Source: Bacillota bacterium (GTDB lineage: Bacteria; Bacillota; Clostridia; Christensenellales; Aristaeellaceae). From it: a stretch of 50,006 nucleotides of DNA. This document shows positions 1 through 9,203 of the stretch, piece after piece. The DNA lies in assembly GCA_023392515.1 (NCBI GenBank), contig JAEVYX010000062.1, positions 1 to 50,006 on the forward strand, read 5' to 3'. Position 1 is the first letter of the stretch, and the number at the start of each line of letters is the position of its first letter. The translations under genes and the position numbers were made by a program. The notes below the pieces were generated by a model. The model did no database searches. It saw nothing but the letters and a program-made list of their open reading frames with translations, and was not told the origin of the DNA.

Positions 1-346
1 TTGAAAGTCCGGTGACCCAATTGGATGCTGTTTGGTTCAACTGCTGCGCGTACTCATCCTTGAGCATTGCGCTCATGACGGCGTATTGCAAGGCGGCGCT
101 TCGATTCATGACGCCATTAGACCAGACGGCGGCTGCGTCTTCCGGGCAGCACACGCCAACCTGATCCATTGCTTCCATAAGTAGCTGGCTTCGGACCTAA
201 TTGGGGCTGGGCTCCGATACCGTCGCCAAGATATTGATGTATGAGAAATTCACGACACCAATCTCATTGAAGATGGCAGCCAGGAGCCAACTGCCCATGA
301 AGATGTAGCCCACCCATTTTCCAAGCTTCCGGCGTATATTTCCCAT
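1..346 (-). pseudogene. Interrupted gene for a short membrane-anchored or secreted protein, running off the left edge
   Basis: Reading the minus strand from an ATG at 346, with a good GGGAGG ribosome site just upstream, gives a basic start (MGNIRRKLGK), one hydrophobic segment (about residues 12-25) and then an in-frame TAG at 199-197 after 49 codons. The same frame stays open beyond the stop to the window edge and looks genuinely coding (motif VCCPEDAAAVW, then RSAALQYAVMS). I therefore read it as one gene broken by a single amber codon. It vaguely resembles small exported proteins of unknown function in Clostridia, from memory only. A sequencing error or a truncated functional product is also possible. 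The C-terminus lies outside the window. Confidence 0.6.
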
Positions 347-515
347 AAAACAACCTCCCCTCATCTCTTTACCCGATTGTATGATGAGGGGAAAGAAGAA
401 TATTTTTGCTTGTTTGAAACGACATGTCTATTGCCTGATATAGCAGGTGCGTTTTGATGCTAGAAAAAGAAATGGGATAATTGATACAGGAAAATGCTAA
501 GCATTGCGCATGGAA

Positions 516-526
516 TGTAGTATAAT
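516..526 (+). promoter_or_regulatory. Candidate promoter of the alpha/beta hydrolase gene
   Basis: A perfect TATAAT sits at 521-526, preceded by a TG at 516-517. No convincing -35 box lies at 16-18 bases spacing, so recognition would depend on the -10 region. The predicted start near 533 is just ahead of the first possible start codon. Confidence 0.4.
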
Positions 527-577
527 AGACAGAAACCCGCCTTATAAATGAATGTCTGCCCGGAAAGGAAAAATGAT

Positions 578-1330
578 ATGCAATTCAAAGAATTCGGGGA
601 AAATCACCTGCCAACGATCATTTTGCTACACGGCGGCGGCCTGTCCTGGTGGTCGCTCACGGGCATCATCGATGAATTGCAAACCCGGTATCATGTGGTT
701 GCCCCCATCATTGACGGCCATGGGGAGGATGGAGCAACCTCCTTTGTCAGCATTGAGGACTCGGCGGAAAAACTGATCCGCTATATTGATGAAGCCTGCC
801 AGGGCAGGGTATTCGCGCTTGGCGGGCTGTCCTTGGGTGCTCAGATCGTGACGGAGGTGCTGGCAAGAAGGGCTGATATTGCAGAATACGCCATTCTCGA
901 AAGCGCCTTGGTGATCCCCATCAAGGGGATTGCCTCGCTTACAGCGGCATCCTATCAACTGTTTTATGGGCTGGTGAAAAAGAAATGGTTTTCAAAGCTT
1001 CAAGCGAAATCCCTGTTTGTGCCCGAAAAAATGTTTGAATTATATTATCGGGACAGCATGAACATATCCAAGCAATCGCTCATTCATGTTACGGTAAGCA
1101 ACGGAAGTTATGGGATAAAGGATACGCTGAAGAAGTCAAAGGCTAATGTATTGATCATTGTCGGTGAAAAGGAACTGGGTATCATGAAAAAATCGGCCAA
1201 GCTATTAAATGATACGCTGCCTTGCAGTAGATTATATATTGCCGAGCATATGGGGCATGGGGAATGCAGCCTGGCTTACAGCAAGACATATCTCAAAAAA
1301 GTCGAGGAACTATTTGCAGCCAGGGCGTGA
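578..1330 (+). CDS. Alpha/beta hydrolase
   Basis: A cytoplasmic serine hydrolase of about 250 residues with the alpha/beta hydrolase fold. An oxyanion-hole HGGG follows the first strand (LLHGGG), the nucleophile elbow is GLSLG, and a late HMGHGE supplies the catalytic His. The usual acid after the GE(K) turn is not clearly an Asp, so the third triad member is uncertain. An in-frame ATG exists at 548, but the ATG at 578 has GGAAAGGA eight bases upstream and begins at the conserved core (MQFKEFG), so I chose 578. No signal peptide is seen. The gene stands alone and ends at a strong terminator. Substrate cannot be told; small esters or lactones are typical. Confidence 0.8.
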   Translation: MQFKEFGENHLPTIILLHGGGLSWWSLTGIIDELQTRYHVVAPIIDGHGEDGATSFVSIEDSAEKLIRYIDEACQGRVFALGGLSLGAQIVTEVLARRADIAEYAILESALVIPIKGIASLTAASYQLFYGLVKKKWFSKLQAKSLFVPEKMFELYYRDSMNISKQSLIHVTVSNGSYGIKDTLKKSKANVLIIVGEKELGIMKKSAKLLNDTLPCSRLYIAEHMGHGECSLAYSKTYLKKVEELFAARA

Positions 1331-1363
1331 AAGCCGGGGAACGCCATTTTCATGCATACAGGA

Positions 1364-1400
1364 AGCCCATTGAAGCGAATCGGTTCAATGGGCTGTTTTG
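1364..1400 (+). terminator. Intrinsic terminator between convergent genes
   Basis: An 11-bp perfect stem (AGCCCATTGAA at 1364-1374 with TTCAATGGGCT at 1384-1394) and a 9-base loop are followed by TGTTTTG. It ends the hydrolase transcript and may also stop transcription from the opposing carbohydrate operon. Confidence 0.75.
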
Positions 1401-1430
1401 CATATATCGTCATGTTATGAAGACAGACCG

Positions 1431-3317
1431 TTACCGCAGTACCGCTTCGGCAATTTGAGCCCCGTTTGCTCCGGTGTTGAGGGTACATATAACTTTCAGT
1501 GCGTACATCGTTTCCCCCGGAAGGGGAATTTCGACGAAGTTACCCGCTTCCGGATTGAAAGTGTAATCCTTGGCCGGCACAAGCTCTTTGAAGGTAATGC
1601 CGTCCATACTGCCTTTGAGGGAAAAGGTCTGTGTGCGTGCGCCCCAGACGGAGGCGGGGTTTAGGTAAAGAATCAGGCTCTTGGGCGCGGCGGGCGTTTC
1701 AAGGGTCAAGGTCAATTCATCCTGGCCCTGGCCTGCGCCTTCCCAATAGGAGGACAGTTTTCCATCCACGGCATTTGCCGGGCCATAGGACTGGGTTTGG
1801 CCGTTGGCGGTGGCGGTCAGCGCCAATCCAGCCTCCAAGGCTGCGGGAGATTCCTTGGCCTTATACGTATGCAAATAACCGGGATAGGTTGCCGTAACCT
1901 GATTTTCCGGTGCGATCACCCGGATATTATTCCCGATTTTATTGTTCTTGTTGAGGCGCACATCCTCAAGAGAATGGATGCGCTTCCCCAGAATATCCAT
2001 GTTGGCAAAGGTCACATCGTCAATGGTGTACTCGTCATTGAAGGCAAAGATGCGGATGGAGCTTTCCTTGCCGGAGAGCACATGAATGCCGTCAAAGGTT
2101 ACACTTCGGATATTGCCGCGGGTGGGGGATTTGGACCATTGGGATTTGGTGGTAGTCAATTCAATGAGGAGTCTTGTGCCGTCCCCTTCGCCCATTTGGG
2201 CATCCTCCACCACAATATTTTCAAAGCGTACATTTTTCACCAGGGCGTTATCGCTGTTGTGTATGGACATGACAGGCTTGTGGAAGCTGTGCAATACCGT
2301 AATGTTTCGAAAGGTGATATTCTCCATTACATCTGCCTGGGTTTCATAGCCCACCTCACAGGATTGGGCCAGGTCGGTCCACAGGACGCAGTTTTCAAAC
2401 AGTATATTGTCCACGTCCCCATCGTAGCCCTTTACTACCAGATTATCATCCCAACCCCTTACAAAGCAATTGCGGGCGGTAAGGTTTTTGCAGGACTGGG
2501 TGGTGATGCCGTCTGAGTTTGACCTTGCGGCCACGATGTTGATGCTGTCAATCGTGACATCCTCGCAATGGTACAGGTTTACCGTCCAGGCGGCGGGATC
2601 TAAAATAGTGATCCCCTCGATATGAATGTTTTTGCTGTCTGTAAAATTGATGGGCACGATGGTGTCTTCCCAGCGGTCGTAGCGGCTGCCGTCTATGATG
2701 CCGCGACCCAGGATGCGGACATTTTCCACACCGCCGGCCTCCACATATCCCCGCAATACGCAGCCCCCGGCCAGGTAAAGGGTTTGGTCACTTTTTAGGG
2801 TTATGGCGCCGGCCTCATGCACACCCGGTCCAAAAAACAACACATCCGGGTCACTTGTGTCCGGCACGCTTTCCTCGGGCGCAGAAGCAAACAGGTGCAG
2901 CGCACCCTTCACCTGATGGTTATACTCTACGGTCAAGGGGGAAGGCTCTTTCAATACGAATGTTGCGGTATCTCCGCTCACCTGGGGCACGATGCCCAGG
3001 GAAAGGGGGCGTACGGTGACGGAAGCGAGTTCCACTCCTGGAAACTGCACACGGACACTCACCGGTCCGCCCATGGAGAAAAGGGCAACAGGCGTCTTTT
3101 CCGTCATGGGGCGGGAAGTCCAAACCCTGGTATGGTTTACCGCCGTATCAATCACCGACAAGGGCGTCTCTTCAATCCATACCTTGCAGGTTTCACTTGG
3201 CCTTATGTTCATAGGCTGGCTGTAGAGCATGACGGGATACGCCTCCTGAGCCATGGATGGAAGGAGCATGAAAAACACAAGCAGCAGGCATGCAAAGAAA
3301 ACCGATTGCTTTCTCAT
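1431..3317 (-). CDS. Secreted right-handed beta-helix glycosidase, GH28-like, with C-terminal F5/8-type carbohydrate-binding domain
   Basis: A 628-residue exported protein. A signal peptide (residues 1-23, ending SMA) is followed by a short beta-rich region and then a pectin-lyase-type parallel beta-helix at about 155-480 with repeated N-I-x-F/I-x-N/G coils. GH28 landmarks are partly kept: NSDGI at 267-271 (for NTD) and WDDN at 289-292 (for the catalytic DD). The expected GHG is replaced by CEVGYET at 320-326, so the usual GH28 histidine is missing and polygalacturonase activity should not be assumed. Residues about 490-628 look like a discoidin/CBM32 module. The start has TAAGGAGG at ideal spacing. 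It is the last gene of the LacI-controlled operon, 12 bases after the GH65 gene, and probably trims an extracellular polysaccharide for import. Confidence 0.8.
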   Translation of the reverse strand: MRKQSVFFACLLLVFFMLLPSMAQEAYPVMLYSQPMNIRPSETCKVWIEETPLSVIDTAVNHTRVWTSRPMTEKTPVALFSMGGPVSVRVQFPGVELASVTVRPLSLGIVPQVSGDTATFVLKEPSPLTVEYNHQVKGALHLFASAPEESVPDTSDPDVLFFGPGVHEAGAITLKSDQTLYLAGGCVLRGYVEAGGVENVRILGRGIIDGSRYDRWEDTIVPINFTDSKNIHIEGITILDPAAWTVNLYHCEDVTIDSINIVAARSNSDGITTQSCKNLTARNCFVRGWDDNLVVKGYDGDVDNILFENCVLWTDLAQSCEVGYETQADVMENITFRNITVLHSFHKPVMSIHNSDNALVKNVRFENIVVEDAQMGEGDGTRLLIELTTTKSQWSKSPTRGNIRSVTFDGIHVLSGKESSIRIFAFNDEYTIDDVTFANMDILGKRIHSLEDVRLNKNNKIGNNIRVIAPENQVTATYPGYLHTYKAKESPAALEAGLALTATANGQTQSYGPANAVDGKLSSYWEGAGQGQDELTLTLETPAAPKSLILYLNPASVWGARTQTFSLKGSMDGITFKELVPAKDYTFNPEAGNFVEIPLPGETMYALKVICTLNTGANGAQIAEAVLR

Positions 3318-3329
3318 GAAAAGGCCTCC

Positions 3330-5639
3330 TTAGGTTTCCCGGTAATCCTGTGGCAGCGGCAGAATCATTTCATCTTTTCCTACAAGAATGGTTTTGCCGT
3401 AAACCATCAGCGTAACAGGCTCACCATTAAGGCAGGCCGAGGTTACACCTTCCCTGTTGACCTTTACCTTGAGCGTGCTGCCGTTCAGCTTAAGGCAAAA
3501 GCTGTAGCCCTTCCAGGCTGCCGGGATGGAAGGATTCAGGATTGGGGTTTCTCCATCCGTGCGCAGGCCGCCGAAACCAAACACAATGGTCACCCAGGCG
3601 GCGGCAATGCTGGTCAGATGCAGTCCCTCGCATGTGTTGCAGTTATAATTGTCCAAATCAAGCCTGGCCGCAAAGCCGAAAAACTGGAAGGCTTCCCTGT
3701 GGCGTTTCAGCTCGCTGGCGAAAATGGCATGAATGGAGGGGGACAGGGAACTTTCGTGGATGCAGCGGGGTTCGTAATAGTCGTAGTTGGCCCTTTTTTC
3801 CGCCAGGCTGTAGTCGCCGGGATACAGGAACATGGCCATCAATACGTCCGGCTGCTTGATCATATCGGTACGGTAGATCCGGTCATAGCTCCAGTGATGA
3901 TATAGGGGAAAGTCCGTAGTGGGAATGCTGTGGATGTCCAGATGCGGAAGTTCAAAGAAGCCCTCGTGCTGTTCGAATACCAGATGCTCATCCTGGCTTA
4001 GCCGCATGGCTTTTGCGCAGGCGGCCCACTCCAACCTTTCCGCTAGGGTGAGATGAAGCTTGTTTTCTGTAGCGGAAAAGGATTCCGGGGCTTCTGTCTC
4101 CATGCGCCGCAAAACCTGGAGGGTGAAATCCAGCGTCTTTTTTCCCATCAGGTTGGTATAGTAATTGTTGTTTACCATCATGTGGAACTCGTCCGGGCCC
4201 ATAACACCGTAATAGCCGTAGGTGGTATGGTCCTGGTTCCAATCCCCCCGGGATGCGCAGTAGCGGCTGATCTCAATCAGCATTTCAATGCCCTCCCGGA
4301 AAAGAAAAGCATCATCCCCGGTCAGATGGTGATAATTCCAAATACCGTACGCCACGGCGGTACTGGGCTGCATTTGCAAACTGGCGTGCTGCCACAGCGT
4401 GCAGGCTTCTTTGCCGTTGAGAGTAGCCACAGGATAGCAGGCCCCCCGGCAATCCAGCTGCCGGGCCCGTTCCCGCGCCGCATCAAGGGTGTGGTAGCGG
4501 AAAAGCAGGAGGTTTCTTGCCGCCCTTTGATCGTTGAGCAAATAATAGGGCAGGCAATATGTTTCCGTATCCCAAAAGGCGTGGCCATTATAGGCCTCGC
4601 CGGTCAGGCCCTTGGCTCCGATGTTATTGCGTCCATCATAGCCGCGGTAGGTTTGGTGCAGTTGAAAGAGGCAGAAGCGGATCCCCTGCTGGTTCTTGGG
4701 ATCCCCATCTATTTGTACATCCGCGGTGTGCCACATGGCTTTGTAATGCGCGGCATTTTTCTTTAGCATGCTTTCAAAGGAATCGGCTTCCTTCGCCTGC
4801 CGGACGCCATTTTTCAGCAAAGTGTCCGTTGGTTCCAGGCCTTCTCCTTTGCGGCAGGCGGCATTCCATACCCGACGCTCCATCATGAAGGGTTTATCCG
4901 GAGACAGGGAGACCGAAACGGAATAGCCTGAATACAGGGGCTTTTGAACGGGCACAGCAGTGCACCCTTCCGACAGGTCCAGTGAAAAGGCGCACAGCAC
5001 CTTTTGATGGGTGGTTTTTGTGGCGTACAGGTGGGCGGCGGCCGCCCCATCCAGTAAGCCACCCTTGTCCTGCCAGTCACACCGGCCGGTAGTTTGGTGG
5101 ATTACTGCCCCGTTGACGCCGGGGAACAGGATTGCTTCAGCCTGGCAATTCAAAGCCGTTAAGGTGATACGCTGGGCGGCCTGGTGGGGATCATCCATAC
5201 AAATCATTCGCTCAAAGACAAGAGAGATACTTTTGCCCTCCGGCAGCGTCCAGATAAGCCTGCGGGTGAGCAGCCCTGTTTTCAGGTCCAATACCCGTTC
5301 AAAGTCGGAATAAGCGCAGCTGCCCAGGTCCAGGGGATGACCATCCACCTCTATGGGGCAATGCAGCCAATCGGGGGCACAAACCATATAATGGGTCTGC
5401 TTCACAATCCCCTTATAACCGCCGGGGGCATCCTCCCCATCCAATTCATATATACCGCCAAAATAGCTGCCTAATAGGCCCTTTACGCAAGAGCCTTCCT
5501 CGAAATACCCCCGAATGCCCATCTGTTCGTTGCCTAAGGAAAAAACCGATTCACTCACTTGATTGTGGCTGGGATCAAAGCCTTTTTCCACAACCTGCCA
5601 AGGTTTGCATAAGAAATAAGAGTCTGCTATTTTAGCCAT
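3330..5639 (-). CDS. Glycoside hydrolase family 65 phosphorylase (maltose/kojibiose/trehalose-phosphorylase type)
   Basis: A cytoplasmic enzyme of 769 residues, the usual family length, that splits an alpha-glucosidic disaccharide with phosphate and inversion to give beta-glucose 1-phosphate. Visible signatures (numbered from the upstream ATG, 3 residues earlier) are HAFWDTE at 356-362, GPDEFH with the general acid Glu at 487, KQPDVL at 598-603, and the phosphate-binding stretch HESSLSPS at 631-638, with a small C-terminal beta domain. Two ATGs lie three codons apart; the second (5639) has AAAGGA at good spacing, so I used it. No signal peptide. It follows the two permease genes and would act on the imported sugar. 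Which linkage it cleaves cannot be told by eye. Confidence 0.88.
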   Translation of the reverse strand: MAKIADSYFLCKPWQVVEKGFDPSHNQVSESVFSLGNEQMGIRGYFEEGSCVKGLLGSYFGGIYELDGEDAPGGYKGIVKQTHYMVCAPDWLHCPIEVDGHPLDLGSCAYSDFERVLDLKTGLLTRRLIWTLPEGKSISLVFERMICMDDPHQAAQRITLTALNCQAEAILFPGVNGAVIHQTTGRCDWQDKGGLLDGAAAAHLYATKTTHQKVLCAFSLDLSEGCTAVPVQKPLYSGYSVSVSLSPDKPFMMERRVWNAACRKGEGLEPTDTLLKNGVRQAKEADSFESMLKKNAAHYKAMWHTADVQIDGDPKNQQGIRFCLFQLHQTYRGYDGRNNIGAKGLTGEAYNGHAFWDTETYCLPYYLLNDQRAARNLLLFRYHTLDAARERARQLDCRGACYPVATLNGKEACTLWQHASLQMQPSTAVAYGIWNYHHLTGDDAFLFREGIEMLIEISRYCASRGDWNQDHTTYGYYGVMGPDEFHMMVNNNYYTNLMGKKTLDFTLQVLRRMETEAPESFSATENKLHLTLAERLEWAACAKAMRLSQDEHLVFEQHEGFFELPHLDIHSIPTTDFPLYHHWSYDRIYRTDMIKQPDVLMAMFLYPGDYSLAEKRANYDYYEPRCIHESSLSPSIHAIFASELKRHREAFQFFGFAARLDLDNYNCNTCEGLHLTSIAAAWVTIVFGFGGLRTDGETPILNPSIPAAWKGYSFCLKLNGSTLKVKVNREGVTSACLNGEPVTLMVYGKTILVGKDEMILPLPQDYRET

Positions 5640-5674
5640 GGCAATCATCCTTTGCTTGGTACAAATTAATAAGC

Positions 5675-6577
5675 CTATCCTTTAATTCCGGTAGATACGA
5701 CGTTTTGCGTAATTTGGCGCTGGAAAGCAATAAACAAAATAATGGGCGGGATAATGGCAAAGACGATGGCGCGAATAATATCCATCTGGTTCACCCGGTC
5801 AGAGGTACGGTAGGTGAACAGCCGCACCATCACCGTTTCCAGGGGCGTATTGGTAAGTACCAGATAGGGCAGCAGGAAATCAGACCAGGCGGCGTTGACA
5901 GCATAGATCAGAATCACCATATTGATGGGCATGCTCAAGGGTATCACAATCCGGAAGAACAAGGACAAGTCATTGCAACCGTCCAGCCGCGCCGCCTCCA
6001 AAAGGGAATCGGGCAGGTTGTCATAAAAGCTCTTGAACAGGATGACGTAAAAAGCATTGGCACCAATGGAAAGCCATAATGGCAGGAAGGAACCGATGAG
6101 GCCCAGGTTGGTAATGTTGATAAACAGCGGCACCAGGCTTGTGGTAGCCGGGAGCATGAGACTGCCCATGATAAGGGCATAGACCAGCTTGGTTCCCCGG
6201 GGCTTTAAGCGGGAGATGACATAGGCGATCAGGCCGTTGAATAAGACGGCACTGACGCAGTTGCCCAGAACCACCCACAGGCTGTTTAAATAGAACCGGT
6301 AATATTTCATCTCCTGCCAAGTGGCCTTAAACCCTTCCAAGCTTAAGGAAACGGGCAAAAATTGCGGATAGTACCGCTTGTCGGCAGCCTTGACGCCCCG
6401 CATAAACTCCTGGTTTTCTTTAAAGCCGGAAAGAATTACCCAAATAATGGGCATGATTGCAACCAGCATAGCGATAACGCAAACAATAAACATCAGGGCA
6501 TAACCAATGCGCACGGAAGGCTTTTGCAGATCATAGCCCCGGATCGCGCCATCGGCCTTTTGACGTAGCTTTTTCAT
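5675..6577 (-). CDS. Carbohydrate ABC transporter permease, second subunit (MalG/AraQ-like)
   Basis: A 300-residue inner-membrane protein with about six hydrophobic segments. The EAA loop that contacts the ATPase is EAARLDGCNDLSLFFRIVIPL, typical of the sugar-import (CUT1) family. A basic cytoplasmic N-terminus precedes the first helix. The GGGAGG ribosome site supports the start. It sits 13 bases after the partner permease and 35 before the phosphorylase. No ATPase gene is present in this operon, so a shared MsmK/UgpC-type ATPase encoded elsewhere must energise it, as is common in Firmicutes. Confidence 0.92.
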   Translation of the reverse strand: MKKLRQKADGAIRGYDLQKPSVRIGYALMFIVCVIAMLVAIMPIIWVILSGFKENQEFMRGVKAADKRYYPQFLPVSLSLEGFKATWQEMKYYRFYLNSLWVVLGNCVSAVLFNGLIAYVISRLKPRGTKLVYALIMGSLMLPATTSLVPLFINITNLGLIGSFLPLWLSIGANAFYVILFKSFYDNLPDSLLEAARLDGCNDLSLFFRIVIPLSMPINMVILIYAVNAAWSDFLLPYLVLTNTPLETVMVRLFTYRTSDRVNQMDIIRAIVFAIIPPIILFIAFQRQITQNVVSTGIKG

Positions 6578-6590
6578 ATGCGCTCCTCCC

Positions 6591-7499
6591 TTACATGTCC
6601 TTGGGCTTGTTGATCTTGTTGTAAATAAGCGTCAAGGTGATGAGTATCAGGGAGATCATGACGGATACCGACGCAGCTTTGGAATATTGATACTGCTCAA
6701 AAGCATATCGGAAAACAAGCTGCATGAGGCTAACGGAGGCGTTGTTGGGCCCGCCGTTGGTCATAACAAGCGGTTCGTAGAGAATTTGGAATACGGCAAT
6801 CACCTGCAAAATGAGCAGCGTCCGGCCCAGGTTATAGATTTGAGGCACCGTAATATGCCAGATTCGCTGGCGGACATTGGCTCCATCGATAATGGCGGCC
6901 TCATATAATTCTGGATTGATGCTTTGCAGCCCCGCAAGATAAATAAGGGTAGTGGCTCCCGCTCCCTTCCAGGTCAGGGTGACAACGATCATGGGAATGG
7001 CCAGGGTTGCGCTACTCAGCCAGACACCTTTGGGCAGCCCCGCCGCTTTGAGCAGCATGTTGAGCGCACCGTTATCACCACTATTGAAAATGAATTTCCA
7101 CAGGAAAACCGTAGCCAGGCCGGGCACGATATTGGGCAGGTAGACAGCCACCCTGAAAAGGCTTTTCCCATGCACCATTTCCTGTATGAGAACTGCCAGC
7201 ACAATGGGCACCAGGAAGCCGATAAGCAGCGACCAGAGCGTATAAGAAAAGGTGTTGCGCACTGCTGGCCAGAAATCCGGATTCTCAAAGATGGCTTTGA
7301 AATTGTCCAGCCCCACAAAGCTGATTGTGCGGATGCCCTTGGTCTCATACAGGCTTAACTGGATGCTTTCCATGAGCGGTATCCAAACATAAAAGGCAAA
7401 GAGAATCAAACTGGGCAGCATGATGAGCCAAGCAATTGCATCTTTGCCATATTTGGCCCGCAGGGTGCGCTGGACCTTTTGTTCCAGAACTGGTAACAT
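6591..7499 (-). CDS. Carbohydrate ABC transporter permease, first subunit (MalF/UgpA-like)
   Basis: A 302-residue integral membrane protein starting MLPVLEQKVQ, with about six membrane segments and an EAA loop beginning YEAAIIDGANVRQRIW, characteristic of CUT1 sugar permeases. A longer frame opens 48 codons upstream, but those codons lie within the intercistronic hairpin. The ATG at 7499 has TAAGGAGG eight bases away and is the credible start. It forms the membrane channel with the adjacent permease and receives sugar from the binding protein encoded just upstream. Confidence 0.92.
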   Translation of the reverse strand: MLPVLEQKVQRTLRAKYGKDAIAWLIMLPSLILFAFYVWIPLMESIQLSLYETKGIRTISFVGLDNFKAIFENPDFWPAVRNTFSYTLWSLLIGFLVPIVLAVLIQEMVHGKSLFRVAVYLPNIVPGLATVFLWKFIFNSGDNGALNMLLKAAGLPKGVWLSSATLAIPMIVVTLTWKGAGATTLIYLAGLQSINPELYEAAIIDGANVRQRIWHITVPQIYNLGRTLLILQVIAVFQILYEPLVMTNGGPNNASVSLMQLVFRYAFEQYQYSKAASVSVMISLILITLTLIYNKINKPKDM

Positions 7500-7589
7500 G
7501 CACACCGCCTCCTTAGCTAATATAATAGGAACCAGGCACTTGGGAAAACGCGCGGCAGCGCTCTTTCCCAAGGGTCCGGCAACGAAAAC

Positions 7590-7618
7590 CCGGGAGAGCC
7601 GGTTTCCGGCTCTCCCGG
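7590..7618 (-). terminator. Intercistronic stem-loop after the sugar-binding-protein gene
   Basis: A perfect 13-bp stem (7590-7602 with 7606-7618) has a 3-base TTT loop. On the coding strand it is followed by only a short GGTTTTCG run. It is therefore more likely a partial terminator or 3-prime-end protector that keeps binding-protein mRNA above permease mRNA than a full stop. Confidence 0.6.
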
Positions 7619-7666
7619 CGAAGGACGTCTTGCAAAACCACAAGCCGTCAAGGAGAGAGAGGGGTA

Positions 7667-9046
7667 TTACTTGTTGAAGCCATCATCCAGCATTTTTTGA
7701 AAGTTTGCATCGGCTGTGTCCAAAAGGGCCTGTACGTCTGCATTTTCATCGGTAACGACAGCTTGTATCACCTTGGTCAGTTCCTCATACATATGCTGGG
7801 CGTCTACGGGTTCTTCCATGCGCAGGTTGCCTTCGGAGCTCACAGCGGTGAAATACGCATCGAACATGCGGGGATCGACATTGCTGTATTCGGCAACCAC
7901 TGCTTCAGTGGCAGCAATAAAATCCGGATCGGTCCAGGCAGGGAAGGTGTTAATGACGGGAACACCACGTTCTACGCGGCTCTTGGCGTCCAGTACCATG
8001 CCGTTCTTGGCGCTTTCCGTAACGACAGGAGCACGGCCCATGCATTCCAGATACTTGAGGCCGGCCATGATTTCTTCCTTGGTGGCTTTCGCAGAGAACA
8101 CGTAAGGGGTGCCGCCGGACAGGCTGTAGGCACCGGCAGGACCGGCGGGAATGCCGGCCAGCATGAGCTTATCAACAGGCAGGCCGTTTTGTTCGGTAGG
8201 CATATTCACACCGTCATTGGCGGCGATATACATGGCTGCAGCGCCGGTGCCCAGTTGTGCAAAGCCGCTTCCCCAGATCTCGGTGGTGGGATCGCTGGTG
8301 AGCAGATCATACTTCCATTTGAGGTCTTTTACAAACTGCATGGCGGTAACGGCTTCGGGGGTGTTCAAGTTGCATTCCCATTTGCCATCGGCATTCTGGG
8401 TCTCCAATGTAGCACCGAAGGTCCAGGCGATGTTGCTGAAATGCCATCCGCCACCGGCATCGGCAGCCAGGAGGCACAGCGCGGCGGAGCCGGTTTTTTC
8501 TTTGATGATTTTGCCGACTTCAATGAATTCGTCCCAGGTCTTGGGGTACTTCGGGATGCCGTTCTCATCCACCAGGCCGGCATCTTCAAAGACCTGTACA
8601 TTGATCATCAGGCCCAGGGCATAACCATCGCGGGGCAGGCCATACACACGGCCGTTTTCGTCGGAGAGCAGCTTGCGGACGGAGGGGTTCATTTTGTCCA
8701 GCCAGCCCAGCTCGGTCAGTTCATCGGTGATATCGGCGACGAAGCCGCCCTTGATGAGCTTTTGAGGTTCAGTATACCAGGTTTCAAACACGGTGGGCAA
8801 GGTGCCGGCTTCCGCCATGGAAACGAAGGTATCTGTTGCATATTTGTAGTGGGCCTTTACCACTTCCACATCGGGCATGGCGGCCTGGAAGGCGGGCAGG
8901 AAGTCCTTTTCATGGGCTTCGATGGCGCCGGTATCCACATCCTCAGGCCAGATACCCAGCGTCAGCGTGGTCTTGGCTTGCGCAAGAGCAGACAGGGCAC
9001 CCATAGCCAACATGAGGCACAGGAGCAGAGCAACAATTTTCTTCAT
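7667..9046 (-). CDS. Extracellular sugar-binding protein of an ABC transporter (solute-binding family 1)
   Basis: A 459-residue exported protein, first gene of the carbohydrate operon. The start at 9046 has AAAGGAGG seven bases upstream; a longer frame exists but lacks such a site. Residues 1-24 form a signal peptide ending ALAQA, and no cysteine follows, so it is not a typical lipoprotein. The mature part has family features: a first strand TTLTLGIWPED, a middle segment YPKTWDEFIEVGKII, and a late section on tracking a mature two-lobed fold (SGGTPYVFSAKATKEE). It should capture an oligosaccharide outside the membrane and deliver it to the two permeases. Sugar specificity is unknown, though the GH65 enzyme suggests an alpha-glucoside. 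Confidence 0.9.
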   Translation of the reverse strand: MKKIVALLLCLMLAMGALSALAQAKTTLTLGIWPEDVDTGAIEAHEKDFLPAFQAAMPDVEVVKAHYKYATDTFVSMAEAGTLPTVFETWYTEPQKLIKGGFVADITDELTELGWLDKMNPSVRKLLSDENGRVYGLPRDGYALGLMINVQVFEDAGLVDENGIPKYPKTWDEFIEVGKIIKEKTGSAALCLLAADAGGGWHFSNIAWTFGATLETQNADGKWECNLNTPEAVTAMQFVKDLKWKYDLLTSDPTTEIWGSGFAQLGTGAAAMYIAANDGVNMPTEQNGLPVDKLMLAGIPAGPAGAYSLSGGTPYVFSAKATKEEIMAGLKYLECMGRAPVVTESAKNGMVLDAKSRVERGVPVINTFPAWTDPDFIAATEAVVAEYSNVDPRMFDAYFTAVSSEGNLRMEEPVDAQHMYEELTKVIQAVVTDENADVQALLDTADANFQKMLDDGFNK

Positions 9047-9147
9047 GGGGATTCCTCCTTTTTGATTAGGGTTTATACGTATGGAAGGGGATGGCACAAA
9101 CCATCCCAGAGGCCCAAAGCCCAATGGAAGACCTGTGGGATATGGGA

Positions 9148-9165
9148 AGGTTTTACGTTCAACTT
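9148..9165. promoter_or_regulatory. Candidate LacI operator O2, at the transcription start of the carbohydrate operon
   Basis: The core GTTTTACGTTCAAC (9150-9163) matches the perfect upstream palindrome at all but two positions and shares its central ACGT. It lies just downstream of the -10 box, at about +1 to +17, where repressor binding would block initiation. Confidence 0.65.
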
Positions 9166-9171
9166 AGCCGA

Positions 9172-9200
9172 AGTATAACACCGGCAACAGATTCTGTCAA
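9172..9200 (-). promoter_or_regulatory. Promoter of the carbohydrate operon
   Basis: On the minus strand, TTGACA (9200-9195) and TATACT (9177-9172) are separated by exactly 17 bases. The predicted start is near 9165, giving a leader of about 120 bases before the binding-protein gene. Confidence 0.85.
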
Positions 9201-9203
9201 TAG

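Noticed and set aside
197..199. TAG considered as a pyrrolysine codon
   Set aside because: No pyl genes or methylamine enzymes in view and no downstream element; a mutation or error is simpler.
7697..9178. 493-codon open frame antisense to the sugar-binding protein
   Set aside because: Shadow of a well-supported gene; its composition (Gly/His/Phe-rich) is typical of antisense reading.
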